Positions 52,403 through 61,860 are shown, counted from the first letter of the stretch. The stretch: 64,000 nt of DNA from Micromonospora qiuiae (GCF_016863555.1 NZ_BOPC01000024.1:78347-142346), one strand, 5' to 3'. Translations and numbers: made by a program. The notes: a model not told the origin generated them from the letters alone.

Positions 52403-54460
52403 TTAGCTGGCCAGGGGGAGGTAGGGGCCGAACTCGCTTTCCAGGGTCAGGCGGCCCAGTTTGCGGTACTCGCGGCCGACCGCGCCGATGAGTTCTGCCA
52501 TGCCGACCGGTCGAGCCGCGGCGGCGGCCAGGTAGCCGGCGGTTACGGCGGCGGAGCGGATGTGGCCGCCGGCCAGCTCGAACGCCTTGGCCAGGAAGTC
52601 CAGGTCCACGTCGTCGGCCCGGGGCACCCGCTCGCCGAGGCAGCGGTCCCAGAGCGCCCGGCGGGCCGCCTCGTCGGGCACCGGGAAGTCCACCACCACG
52701 TCCAGGCGCCGGGTGAACGCCTCGTCCAGGTTGGCCCGCAGGTTCGTGGCGAGGACCGCCAGCCCGTCGAAGGTCTCCATCCGTTGCAGCAGGTACGCGC
52801 TTTCGATGTTGGCGTACCGGTCGTGCGCGTCGCGTACCTCCGAGCGCTTGCCGAAGATGGCGTCCGCCTCGTCGAAGAGCAGCACCCCGTTCACCCCGGC
52901 CGCCTCGCCGAAGATCCGTTCCAGGTTCTTCTCGGTCTCCCCGACGTACTTGTCCACCACCGTGGCGAGGTTGACGGTGTACAGGTCCAGCCCCAGGCTG
53001 CCGGCCACCACCTCGGCCGACATGGTCTTGCCGGTGCCCGAGTCGCCGGCGAACAGCGCGGTCACCCCGTGCCCGCGCCCGCCGCCGGGACGCATCCGCC
53101 ACTGCCGCAGCACCCGGTCCCGGTGCCGAGCCCGCCCGGCCAGTTCGTGCAGCAGTGACAGCGTCGGGGCCGGCAGCACCAGGTCGTCCCAGCCGACCTC
53201 CGGCACGATCCGCCGGGCCAGCCGTTCCAGGCCGGCCGCGTTCTGGGTACGCGCGCCGGCCCGCAGGTGGGTCTCGTCGACCGGTTCACCGGCCGCCGTG
53301 GCGAGCTGCACGGCCACCGAGGCGGCCCGGTGGATGGCCGGCGCACCGAGCACGAACTGGGCGGTGGCAGCGGCCGGATCGAGGCCGTCGGCGAGCCCGT
53401 CGGGCAGGGCGGACCGCCACACCGTCGCCCGTTCCTCGGCGCCCAGCGGGGCGACCTCCACCTGCAACGGCGCGCGCGTCGTCCAGGCGGGATCCCACGG
53501 CTGCGTGCCGTACGCCAGCACCGGCACCTCGCCGACGGTCAGCCGGGCCCAGACCGCCCACGGCTCGTCGCCCTGCACCGGCCCGACGACCAGCCCCGCC
53601 CCGGTGAGCAACGCTTCCCGGACCAGCGCGGTCGCCAGCTCCGCCGGGTGCGCGTCGGCCGCCAGCCGGGGCAGGTCGACCGCGAGGGCGGCCCGGCCGG
53701 CGCCGTCCAGTGCGGCCACCGCGAGGGCCGTCGCGCTGCCGCCGGGCCGCTCCCGCAGGTATGCCAGGCGGGCCCCGGCCCGGTCGAGTGCCCGCCCGAG
53801 CGGTGCCGCGTCGGCCGGCGGCGGCCCGGACGGGGTGATCGGTGCGGCCAGCCCGACCAGCAGCGGCTCCGGCGCGTCCGCGCCGAGCAGCCAGCCGCTG
53901 ACCCGGTCCGGCACCCAGAGCCCGCGGCTGAGCACCGGTCTGTCGGGGGAGTCCACCCGCAGCAGCGCCAGGTCGATCAGCGGCGCGCCGGTCGCCAGCC
54001 GCAGCCGGGCCGACGCGGCCGCCTCGGGCTGCCCGCAGAGCCGCAACGCCAGGCCGATCGAGGGGCGACGGCGGGTCACGTCGTCGTTGAGGTAGCCGTA
54101 GAACTGCTCGAAGCGGCTGTCCACGTCGGGGGCGAGCGCCACCAGCAACAGCGCCTCGTCCAGCGGAGTCAGCCCGGCGGCCTCGGCCAGCCTTGCCAGC
54201 CGGTCGCCGGACCGGGCCGGGTCGCCCACGGTCGAGGTCGCCGGGACCGGCGGGGCCGAACCGGGTGCGTCGGCGGGCCACGGGTCGAACGGCTCGCGGG
54301 CGGTGGCCAGGGCCGCGTCGACCGCCTCGTCGGAGAGGTAGAGCCCCCGGAACGGGTCGTCCGGCTGCGGGTCGCTCTCCCGCCGGCGGGCCACCGCCGC
54401 GCGTACCGCCAGCTCCACGCGCTGGAGACGGTGCAGCAGCGGCCGAGTTTCGCCGACCAC
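52403..54460 (-). CDS. eCIS AAA+ ATPase (Afp15/Pvc15-like)
   Basis: 685 residues from GTG 54460, three bases after the DUF4255 stop. The AAA+ module is C-terminal: Walker A FAGDSGTGKTMSAEVVA (about 473), Walker B GVLLFDEADAIFGKR (about 527), sensor region GLAVLATNLRANLDEAFTRR with the arginine finger. The N-terminal 400 residues are an Ala/Leu/Pro-rich accessory region. This ATPase is conserved in eCIS loci and is needed for particle assembly or cargo loading in known systems. Confidence 0.92.
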   Translation of the reverse strand: MVGETRPLLHRLQRVELAVRAAVARRRESDPQPDDPFRGLYLSDEAVDAALATAREPFDPWPADAPGSAPPVPATSTVGDPARSGDRLARLAEAAGLTPLDEALLLVALAPDVDSRFEQFYGYLNDDVTRRRPSIGLALRLCGQPEAAASARLRLATGAPLIDLALLRVDSPDRPVLSRGLWVPDRVSGWLLGADAPEPLLVGLAAPITPSGPPPADAAPLGRALDRAGARLAYLRERPGGSATALAVAALDGAGRAALAVDLPRLAADAHPAELATALVREALLTGAGLVVGPVQGDEPWAVWARLTVGEVPVLAYGTQPWDPAWTTRAPLQVEVAPLGAEERATVWRSALPDGLADGLDPAAATAQFVLGAPAIHRAASVAVQLATAAGEPVDETHLRAGARTQNAAGLERLARRIVPEVGWDDLVLPAPTLSLLHELAGRARHRDRVLRQWRMRPGGGRGHGVTALFAGDSGTGKTMSAEVVAGSLGLDLYTVNLATVVDKYVGETEKNLERIFGEAAGVNGVLLFDEADAIFGKRSEVRDAHDRYANIESAYLLQRMETFDGLAVLATNLRANLDEAFTRRLDVVVDFPVPDEAARRALWDRCLGERVPRADDVDLDFLAKAFELAGGHIRSAAVTAGYLAAAAARPVGMAELIGAVGREYRKLGRLTLESEFGPYLPLAS

Positions 54461-54463
54461 GCG

Positions 54464-55099
54464 TCAGCTCCCGCTGCGGGCCGGGCGGTGCCCGACGCGG
54501 TCGGCCTCGCCGCCGGTGGTGGTGTCGGCGACCTCGGCGACGACGCCCTCGTAGGCCGGCGGCCCGACCGGCACCTCGCGGCCGCTGTCCACCGGAGTGC
54601 TGACCACCAGGTCCAGCGAGGGTTTCAACTCGCCGCCGAGGGCGGTCCAGACGTCGGCGAAGGCCCGGTCCTCCGGGGGCGGCAGCGCGACCGTCATCGG
54701 CACCGGCATGCCGATGGCGGCCACCGAGCCGGTCAGCACGGCCGCCGGCACGGCGTCGAAGCGCAGGAAGCACAACAGCAGTGCGGAGAGCAGCCGGTGC
54801 TCGTCCTCCGGCCGCTGGGTCCACGCGGTGACCAGGTAGGACAGTTTCACGTAGCGGGGCGGCGCGATCCGGCGGGCCACCTGGCCCCGCTCGTCGTACT
54901 CGTTGACCAGGCCCCGGGAGCGGCGGCGCAGGTCCTCGCGGATGTCGTAGAGGTAGAGGTTGACGGTGGGGGCGTTGCGGCGGGCCGCCCACTCCTTCGT
55001 CGGCGCCTCCAGCACGATCTCCACCCCGGACCCGGGCAGCGCCTCGTCACGCACCAGCCGGCGCAGCGCGTCGTCGATCTCGTGGATCAATTGCCTCAC
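54464..55099 (-). CDS. DUF4255 tail-terminator/cap protein (Afp16/Pvc16-like)
   Basis: 211 residues from a GTG overlapping the preceding stop. Marks: IHEIDDALRRLVRDEALPGS, VEIVLEAPTKEWAARRNAPT and VNLYLYDIREDLRRRSRG, then YVKLSYLVTAWTQRPEDEHR, all typical of DUF4255. Afp16 caps the tube-sheath end. The C-terminal 60 residues (TTTGGEADRVGHRPARSGS) are family-specific extension. Confidence 0.9.
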   Translation of the reverse strand: MRQLIHEIDDALRRLVRDEALPGSGVEIVLEAPTKEWAARRNAPTVNLYLYDIREDLRRRSRGLVNEYDERGQVARRIAPPRYVKLSYLVTAWTQRPEDEHRLLSALLLCFLRFDAVPAAVLTGSVAAIGMPVPMTVALPPPEDRAFADVWTALGGELKPSLDLVVSTPVDSGREVPVGPPAYEGVVAEVADTTTGGEADRVGHRPARSGS

Positions 55100-58000
55100 C
55101 CCCGCCCGCTGAACGCGGGCGGACCGAGCCCACGTGGCACCACCAGGAACGGATCGGGCGCGCGTACCGGCGCGAAGGCGCGACCGGAGACCCGCTCGGC
55201 GGCCAGCTCGCGGGGACCCAGGACGTCCTTGCGCAGCACCAGGACCTGGGTGCGGAAGCTGCCGTCCGCCGCCACGGTCACCGTGTCCGGAGTGGTGGTG
55301 ATCCCCGGTGACCAGCTCAACCGCACCCGCGCCCCGGGCGGGAAGTCGGTGCCGATCGCCGCGGTGACGAAGCCGGGCGGGCCGATCACCGAATCGAGGC
55401 GTACCCGGGGGGCCAGCACCCGCACCGGCGCCTGCGCGGTACGCGCCGCCGGCACCTGTCGTACGGCCGCGGTGAGCCGGCCGGCGACCGGTGCGGCGAC
55501 CGCCGCCCGCGCGGGCAGCACCACCCTGATCACCTGCTGGGTGCCGGGGCCGAGCGTGCCGAGTTGGCAGAACCGCCGCTCGGCGTCGCAGCGCGCGTCG
55601 GTGCTGACCAGCGGCAGCAGCGGCGTGGGCGCGGTGATGTCCAGCCAGGCGTTTTCGGCCGGCAGGTCGGTGGTGTTGCGCACGATGAAGGTGACGGTGC
55701 TCGGGTCGCCGCCCACGTAGCCGGGTTGACCGCTCACCGAGACGGTCAGGCTCAGGTCGGGTACCGGCAGGCGCTGGAACGCGGGCTGACGGCCCACCTC
55801 ACGGATCACCGGGGTGGCCGGGCCGCCGCCGCTGGGCAGCACCACGATGTCCGAGCCGCCGCTCGCCGGAGCTTCCGACCGGGCGCGGCGCAGCGCCACC
55901 GCGATCCGTCGGCCGTCCGGTGACCACGCCGGATCGGTCACCGTACGGCCGGCGCGGTCGCTGGCGGTGAGCGGATGGCGCGCGCCGGTGCCGTCGGGGC
56001 GTACCACGCACAGGTCACCGGCGCTGTCGGCGTACGCGATGCCGTTGCCGTCGGGTGACCAGGCTGGCGCCCGGTCATCGGCGCGGCTCGGGCAGCCCTC
56101 GCCCACCCGTGCGCTGAGATCCCACTGGTCGGTGACGGTCAACGTGCCGGCGGGGGGGCCGTCGAGGCGGGCCAGCCAGATCCGCCGGCCCTGGGCCGCC
56201 GGGTCGGTCACGACGATCAGACCGGGGTCGGACCAGGTTGGGCCGTCGCGGTCGGTGGCCGTGCAGTTCACCACGGTCTGCCCGATCGGGAACAGCGAAC
56301 CGGGCGGTGGCTGGCAGCGCACCGGCAGCGGCCGGCCGGCGGCGTCCACCGCCGACGCCTGGTAGTTCACCCGCGCGCCCAGCGGCCCGGTCGGTGCTAC
56401 GCGCAGGTCGTCGACGCGGACGAAGGGCGCGCCGGGCTGGGCCACCCGGACGATGAGCTCCTGTTCGGCGTCGCGGTTGGGCTGCGCCGGGTCGAGGTCG
56501 AAGAACAGGGTGCAGCGCAGCACCGACCCGGGAACCGCGTCCGGCGCGACGGTGATGATTTCCCGGATCTGTGCCCGGGTGCCGGCATCCACCTGGGCGG
56601 GGTCGGGATCGAAGCTGACGGAGAGGCCCTCGTCGCACCTGGTGACGCTGGGTTTCACGGTGACCTGGAGCTTGCGGATGGCGTCGACGATCGCCTCGAT
56701 CATCTGCCCGGGGTTGCTGTCGGTGGTCAGCGCACCTTTGGTTGCCGTGGTGATGTTCTTGGCTGCCTCGTCGTAATGGAGTCCGAGCTCGCCTCCGGAG
56801 CTGGTGATGGAGACGCCGATCACCGCGATCCCCGCCTGTTGCAACCTGGTGATGAGCTCGGCCTCTTTGATCTCGCCCCGATTCGGGGGTGGGAAAGTCT
56901 TGTCGACGCTGTAGGTGTCGGTGATCAACACCACCACCCGGCTGCTCTTCTCCCGGAAACCGATCCCCACGTTGCCGGCGAGCTGCCACAGCGCGTAGAA
57001 CCAGTTCTCCGTACCGTAGTTGCTGTTCGCGTCCAGCTGCCCGACCGCCTGGTTGATGGCATCGTCGTCCTTGGTCAACGCCTGTCGGGGGAGGTAAATG
57101 TCGGGGTCATGTGCACCGGTTGGGCTGGCCCGACCGCTGAACGTCGCCAGGCCGAAGTAGGGGTCCTGTTGGATTTCCCGGACCCTGGCAATCACCTCGG
57201 GTAGTCGGGCCTTGAGCTGACCGATCACGCTCGCGCCGCCCTCGCCCGGCGCTGCCATCGAGCCGGTGTCGTCGACCAGGAAGACGATGTCGGGGTCGGG
57301 TGGGATCTGCGGGGTACGCACCGACTGGGTGAAGTCGATCGTGGTGCCGGGCAGCGCCGGCCGGTCCACGAGGGGCCATTCGAGTTCGCTGTCCCGGGCC
57401 CAGGAATCCCGGTCGAAGGCCAGCTGCCGCCCATCCGGCGACCAGGACGGCTGCGCATCGGCGCCGCGCAGGAACCAGGGCATCGGCACCTCGGTGAGCA
57501 GTCGCCCGTCGGTCACCGAGACGGCCAGGATCCGCGACGGTCGGCGCTGATCCGACGACTGTCGGGTGAAGGCGATCGCCGTGCCGTCCGGCGACCAGGT
57601 CGGGTCCGTGTCCCGGTCCTGCCCGATGGTGCCCGGCGGCGCCAGCACCTGCGGGTCGGCGCCGGTGGCGTCGGCGACGACGATGCGGGCGCCGCCGTCG
57701 GGCTGCTCGGCGCTGTAAGCCAGCCGGGTGCCGTCCGGGCTGAACGCCGGACCGGTCTCGTCACGCCCCGGCCGGGCGGTGAGATCCCGCCGGTCGCCGC
57801 CGGAGGCGTCGGCGCTCCACACGTCGCCGGTGCGGTCGGTGTCGGTGGCCGTCCAGATCAGGTCGTCACCCCGCCAGGCCGGATGGTGCTGGGGCAACGG
57901 GCCGGTGGCCACCGGGGTGACCCGCCCGTCCCGCAGCACGTGCACATCCCCGGACGGGTCGGCGTCGGTGGAGGTGAAGGCGAGTTGGGTGCCCTCTGGC

Positions 58001-58815
58001 GACCAGGCCGGCTCGGCGGCGTCCCCGGGGCCGGGCACCATGCGGGTCACCGCGCCGCCTGTCGCGGCTACGGTGGCCACCGTACGCCGGCCCGGGTCGC
58101 TGACGGGGGCGAAGCGGGTGGTGGTGAAGGCGATCCGGCGACCATCGGGCGACCAGGCGGGCTCCCTGTCGGCGGCCGGGCCGTCGGTCAGCCGGGTCGG
58201 CGCGCCGCCCGCCGCCGGCATGACCCAGAGGTCACCGGCGAGGTCGGCCCGGGTGCTGGCGAACGCGATCCGGGTGCCGTCGGGCGACCAGGTCGGCCAG
58301 CTGTCCTCGGCCGGATGGTCGGTGAGCCGGCGCAGCCCGGTGCCGTCGGTGCCGACCACCCAGATGTCGGCGTTGCCCGCCCGGTCGCTGGTGAAGGCGA
58401 CCCGCCGGCCGTCGGGGGACAGTGCCGGGTGCGCGACCGCGCCGGGGCCACCGACCAGCCGCACCGGCGCGGCTCCCGGACGGCGCAGCCAGAGGCCGCC
58501 GGCCAGGTCGGCGCCGTCCCCGCCGGCCCTGCGTCCCACCCAGACCAGCCGGCCGGCGCGCACGTCGGCGTCCTGCTCGGCGTCACCGCGCTCGGCCTCG
58601 GTCAGCAGCGGCTGCGGCACGCGGGTGCCGGCCCGGCCGAACACCAGGATCGGCCGCTCGGTGCTGGTGTAGCCGAGCCGGTAACCGACCCCGGGCGCGG
58701 GTGCCGTGGGCACCGCGGGCGGCGGCGCCGTCGCGCTCGGCTCGGGCGCGACCAGGGCCGGCCCGGCCAGCAACCCGAGCACCATTACTCCCCAGCGGCG
58801 GTTGCCCCAGCGCAC
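55096..58815 (-). CDS. Secreted TolB-like propeller protein with inserted von Willebrand A domain
   Basis: 1239 residues from ATG 58815, with signal-like MVLGLLAGPALVAPEPSATA. Ten or more PD40 repeats (HPALSPDGRRVAFTSDRAGN, PTWSPDGTRIAFASTRADLA and so on) fill residues about 60-500. At about 512 a VWA domain starts with MIDAS DIVFLVDDTGSM and RVVVLITDTYSVD. Then HYR-like (VNCTATDRDGPTWSD) and further PD40 blades (RAPAWSPDGNGIAYADSAGD), and two Ig-like domains to the end. Likely extracellular. Co-transcribed with DUF4255 and the AAA gene, so it belongs to the eCIS locus; its role is unknown. Confidence 0.85.
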   Translation of the reverse strand: MRWGNRRWGVMVLGLLAGPALVAPEPSATAPPPAVPTAPAPGVGYRLGYTSTERPILVFGRAGTRVPQPLLTEAERGDAEQDADVRAGRLVWVGRRAGGDGADLAGGLWLRRPGAAPVRLVGGPGAVAHPALSPDGRRVAFTSDRAGNADIWVVGTDGTGLRRLTDHPAEDSWPTWSPDGTRIAFASTRADLAGDLWVMPAAGGAPTRLTDGPAADREPAWSPDGRRIAFTTTRFAPVSDPGRRTVATVAATGGAVTRMVPGPGDAAEPAWSPEGTQLAFTSTDADPSGDVHVLRDGRVTPVATGPLPQHHPAWRGDDLIWTATDTDRTGDVWSADASGGDRRDLTARPGRDETGPAFSPDGTRLAYSAEQPDGGARIVVADATGADPQVLAPPGTIGQDRDTDPTWSPDGTAIAFTRQSSDQRRPSRILAVSVTDGRLLTEVPMPWFLRGADAQPSWSPDGRQLAFDRDSWARDSELEWPLVDRPALPGTTIDFTQSVRTPQIPPDPDIVFLVDDTGSMAAPGEGGASVIGQLKARLPEVIARVREIQQDPYFGLATFSGRASPTGAHDPDIYLPRQALTKDDDAINQAVGQLDANSNYGTENWFYALWQLAGNVGIGFREKSSRVVVLITDTYSVDKTFPPPNRGEIKEAELITRLQQAGIAVIGVSITSSGGELGLHYDEAAKNITTATKGALTTDSNPGQMIEAIVDAIRKLQVTVKPSVTRCDEGLSVSFDPDPAQVDAGTRAQIREIITVAPDAVPGSVLRCTLFFDLDPAQPNRDAEQELIVRVAQPGAPFVRVDDLRVAPTGPLGARVNYQASAVDAAGRPLPVRCQPPPGSLFPIGQTVVNCTATDRDGPTWSDPGLIVVTDPAAQGRRIWLARLDGPPAGTLTVTDQWDLSARVGEGCPSRADDRAPAWSPDGNGIAYADSAGDLCVVRPDGTGARHPLTASDRAGRTVTDPAWSPDGRRIAVALRRARSEAPASGGSDIVVLPSGGGPATPVIREVGRQPAFQRLPVPDLSLTVSVSGQPGYVGGDPSTVTFIVRNTTDLPAENAWLDITAPTPLLPLVSTDARCDAERRFCQLGTLGPGTQQVIRVVLPARAAVAAPVAGRLTAAVRQVPAARTAQAPVRVLAPRVRLDSVIGPPGFVTAAIGTDFPPGARVRLSWSPGITTTPDTVTVAADGSFRTQVLVLRKDVLGPRELAAERVSGRAFAPVRAPDPFLVVPRGLGPPAFSGRG

Positions 58816-58929
58816 GACACCTCCCCGTGGACACAGGTGCCACCACCCTGGCTGCCGGCGTCCGCCCGGGTCGTGCCGGTGCGGGCCGGCCTGTGGGCAG
58901 CGCGGTTTGCCCGAACGTGCAGCGAGGGC

Positions 58930-59553
58930 TCAGATCAGGCCGTTGCGCAGCGCGTACGCCACCGCGTGGCAGCGGTTGCGCAGATGCAGCCGGTTCGTCA
59001 CGTCGTGCAGGATGTTCTTGATCGTCCGCTGCGAGTAGGACAGCTTTCTGGCGATCTCGGCGGTGTCGAAGCCGTCGGCGACCAGCCGCAGCACCTCCAC
59101 CTCCCGCTCGGCCAGCCCGGCGAAGGTCAGCCCGCGCGGCCCGAGCACCTCCCGCTGCAACGTCCCGACCTGCTGCAACAGCCGGCCCAGCAGGTCCGGT
59201 GGCACCGCGCCCTCACCGGCCGCGGCGGCCTGGATCACCGCCACCAGCCGGTCGGCGCTCGCCTCCGACCGGCGCACGATGCCAGCGACGCCGTGCTCCA
59301 CGGCGGCGACCAGACCGGCGTCGTCGGCCTGGGTGACCACCAGCACCAGGGCGGCCCGGCTCCGGCTACGCAGCCCTCGCAGCGTACGCAGGGTCGGCTC
59401 GTCGATGTTGTCGCTGACGATCACGGCGACGGCCGCCTGGTCCGCTTCGGACTCGTCGAGCAGCAGCACCTCCGGGCGGGGCCGGAGCTGGCTGACCACG
59501 CCGGCGCGTGAGATCACGTCAGTGGAGTAGAGATGCACGGGCAGACGTCGCAT
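58930..59553 (-). CDS. LuxR-family regulator with degenerate receiver
   Basis: 207 residues from ATG 59553 behind GGGGGAG; a farther ATG lacks a site. N-terminal 130 residues have a receiver-like fold (VHLYSTDVISRAGVVSQLRP, ALVLVVTQADDAGLVAAVEH, GVAGIVRRSE) but lack the acidic pocket and the normal phospho-Asp (LLLDESEADQ is the nearest), suggesting phosphorylation-independent control. HTH: LAEREVEVLRLVADGFDTAE, IARKLSYSQRTIKNILHDVT. First gene of the minus-strand eCIS locus and its likely regulator. Confidence 0.85.
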   Translation of the reverse strand: MRRLPVHLYSTDVISRAGVVSQLRPRPEVLLLDESEADQAAVAVIVSDNIDEPTLRTLRGLRSRSRAALVLVVTQADDAGLVAAVEHGVAGIVRRSEASADRLVAVIQAAAAGEGAVPPDLLGRLLQQVGTLQREVLGPRGLTFAGLAEREVEVLRLVADGFDTAEIARKLSYSQRTIKNILHDVTNRLHLRNRCHAVAYALRNGLI

Positions 59554-59709
59554 TGGCTCCCCCAAGCAGCGCACAGTCGAACGACACGGCGAGTATCGCC
59601 GCGCGCACCAATCGTGCAGTCAACGTGGACTCAACGTCCCTCACGCGTTGCCCGAAGGTCTTCCTCTATGCCTGATTGAACCGCCCCGGTCGATCCTAGA
59701 GTCCCGAGC
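59554..59709. promoter_or_regulatory. Divergent promoter region at the head of the eCIS locus
   Basis: 156 bases between the LuxR-type gene and the plus-strand TM protein. It includes the direct repeat TCAACGTGGACTCAACGTCC (near 59618-59637), a candidate regulator site. No clear -35/-10 was identified. Confidence 0.35.
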
Positions 59710-61023
59710 ATGAGCACCGAGGCCTACCTGGACGCTGACCTGATCGAGGTCGGCCCGGGCAGTGAGGCGAGTTGCCGGCTTGAGATCCGTAACACCGGGC
59801 CGATCGTCGAGTCGTACACGATCGAGGTGCTCGGCGAGCCGGCGGGTTGGGCGAGCGTGGAGCCGCCCGTCGTCACGGTCTATCCCGGCGACAGCGGGTC
59901 CGCCGTCGTCCGCTTCCAGCCGCCGCGCTCGGCGCAGGTGGTGGCCGGGGATCGGCCGTTCGCGGTGCGGGTCACCCCGGCCGAGAGCCCGGACGCGCAG
60001 GTGGTGCCGGAGGCCACCGTACGGGTGCTGCCGTTCGCGGCGGTGACGCCGGAGATCCTGCCGCGCACCTCACGCGGGCGGCGTACCGGCCGGCACGAGG
60101 TGTCGGTGGCCAACGTCGGCAACATTCCGCTCGGCATGGCATTGAGCGGCAGTGACCCGAACAACCGGCTCGTCTTCGCGATCCGCCCGGCGGAACTGAC
60201 CGTCGCTCCGGGTGAGGCCGCGTTCGTGCAGGTCCGTGCCCGTGCCCGCAAGCTGCTGTGGCGCGGCCAACCGGTCACGTTGCCGTTCCAGGTCGACGTG
60301 GTCACCGACGACCTTCCGCCGTCCCGGCTCGATGCCGCCACAGTGCAGGAGCCGGTGCTCCCGCAGGGCATCGGCCGGGTGGTGGCGGCGCTGCTGGTGC
60401 TCGCGCTGCTCGGCGCGGGCCTGTGGTACGCGCTGCTGCGGCCGACGGTGAAGTCGCTCGCCGAGGAAGCCGCCCAGGAGCAGGTCGCTCCGGTGGCCCA
60501 GCAGGCCCGGGCCGCCGACACCCGAGCCCAGGAGGCGCAGACCAAGGCCGACCAGGCGGTGGCGGCGGCCAGCGCCGCGCCCGCCTCGCCGAGCCCCAGC
60601 CCCAGCGCCAGCCCGTCGGTTGGGGTGCCCGGGCTGCCACCCGGCGCCCGGTCGTTCAGCCGACGGCTCGCCGTCACCGCGCCGACCCGCGCCACCCGCA
60701 CCGACCAGTACACCGTGCCGTCCCGGCGGGTCTTCGTGCTGACCGACATCTTCCTGCAGAACCCGCAGGGCGACGAGGGGCGCCTCGACCTGGTGATCGA
60801 CGGGACGACGGTGCAGACCGTCGCGTTGCAGAACTTCCGCGACCTGGACTACCACGTGGTGTCCCCGATCGAGGTTCCCGCCGGTGCGGTGGTGAGCCTG
60901 CGGGTCAACTGCCGGCAGGCGGGCACCGCGCTGGACGGGGTCGGTGGCGGCGGCGGCCAGTGCCGCGACTTCGCCCTGCTCAACGGCTACATCCGTACGG
61001 TCAACCGCACCCCGGCACCCTGA
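59710..61023 (+). CDS. Single-pass membrane protein with NPCBM/CARDB-like beta domains
   Basis: 437 residues. The N-terminal half has two Ig/CARDB-type repeats (CRLEIRNTGPIVESYTIEVL, HEVSVANVGNIPLGMALSGS, ELTVAPGEAAFVQVRARARK). One membrane segment VVAALLVLALLGAGLWYALL lies near 222-242, followed by an Ala/Gln/Glu coiled region, a Pro/Ser linker (SPSPSPSAS) and a C-terminal beta domain (VFVLTDIFLQNPQGDEGRLD). No signal peptide, so orientation is uncertain. Divergent from the eCIS regulator; association with the locus is inferred. Confidence 0.68.
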   Translation: MSTEAYLDADLIEVGPGSEASCRLEIRNTGPIVESYTIEVLGEPAGWASVEPPVVTVYPGDSGSAVVRFQPPRSAQVVAGDRPFAVRVTPAESPDAQVVPEATVRVLPFAAVTPEILPRTSRGRRTGRHEVSVANVGNIPLGMALSGSDPNNRLVFAIRPAELTVAPGEAAFVQVRARARKLLWRGQPVTLPFQVDVVTDDLPPSRLDAATVQEPVLPQGIGRVVAALLVLALLGAGLWYALLRPTVKSLAEEAAQEQVAPVAQQARAADTRAQEAQTKADQAVAAASAAPASPSPSPSASPSVGVPGLPPGARSFSRRLAVTAPTRATRTDQYTVPSRRVFVLTDIFLQNPQGDEGRLDLVIDGTTVQTVALQNFRDLDYHVVSPIEVPAGAVVSLRVNCRQAGTALDGVGGGGGQCRDFALLNGYIRTVNRTPAP

Positions 61024-61173
61024 GAGCGGCTGCTGTAGTCAACCGGCGTTCACCGAGGCTTGCCGCGCGAGTCGATCCAAAGATCACTATGTCTGCGAGA
61101 ATTCGTGTCGTCGCTGCCATGCCGTCTGCGCGGCCCCCGCCCGCCGTGGCAGGCGACAGCAAGGAGCCGTTCA

Positions 61174-61806
61174 GTGGCCCGCGTACCCAAGGTGGCCCTC
61201 GCTACGGCGGCCGCCGTCGCCCTGTCCGTCCTCGTGGCCCCGGCACCGGCCCAGGCCACCCCGCCCAACATCCCCTCGCACAGCACGGCGGTGAGCCGGC
61301 TCAACTCGCTCACCGTCGCCCCCGAGTCCCACCAGTCCAGCTACAGCCGCGACCTCTTCCCGCACTGGATCACGATCACCGGCACCTGCAACACCCGGGA
61401 ACAGGTCCTCAAACGCGATGGCAGCAACGTCATCGTCGACGCCAACTGCTACCCGACCTCCGGGTCCTGGTACAGCCCGTACGACGGGCTGACGCGTACC
61501 AGCCCCGCCGAGATCTCCATCGACCACGTCGTGCCGCTCGCCGAGGCCTGGCGCTCCGGGGCCTGGGCCTGGAGCACCGCGCACCGCCAGACCTACGCCA
61601 ACGACCTCGGTGGCCCGGAGTTGTGGGCGGTCACCGGCAGCGTCAACTCGTCCAAGGGCGACAAGGACCCGGCTGCGTGGAAACCGCCGCGGGCAGCGTT
61701 CCACTGCACCTACGCGCGGGCCTGGATCCAGGTGAAGTGGTACTACGCGCTCTCTGTCGACAGCGCCGAGAAATCGGCGCTGGCCAGCATGTTGAACACC
61801 TGCTGA
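61174..61806 (+). CDS. Secreted HNH/DUF1524 (GmrSD-type) endonuclease
   Basis: 210 residues from GTG 61174, preceded by AAGGAG; the frame upstream to 61060 is not needed. Signal peptide VALATAAAVALSVLVAPAPA ends in AQA. HNH core: ISIDHVVPLAEAWRSGAW (His of IDHVVPL), then YANDLGGPELWAVTGSVNSS and KGDKDPAAWKPP with the Asn/Asp/Lys residues, and a Cys pair that may form a disulfide. Probable extracellular nuclease for nutrient uptake or competition. Confidence 0.88.
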   Translation: MARVPKVALATAAAVALSVLVAPAPAQATPPNIPSHSTAVSRLNSLTVAPESHQSSYSRDLFPHWITITGTCNTREQVLKRDGSNVIVDANCYPTSGSWYSPYDGLTRTSPAEISIDHVVPLAEAWRSGAWAWSTAHRQTYANDLGGPELWAVTGSVNSSKGDKDPAAWKPPRAAFHCTYARAWIQVKWYYALSVDSAEKSALASMLNTC

Positions 61807-61810
61807 CGAC

Positions 61811-61847
61811 AGTGGGGCGGTGGACGCGGATCGTCCACCGCCCCACT
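61811..61847. terminator. Perfect 15-bp bidirectional terminator
   Basis: AGTGGGGCGGTGGAC (61811-61825) pairs with its reverse complement (61833-61847) around GCGGATC, between the convergent nuclease stop (61806) and the minus-strand stop (61861). Confidence 0.8.
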
Positions 61848-61860
61848 CACGGCCGTTGCG

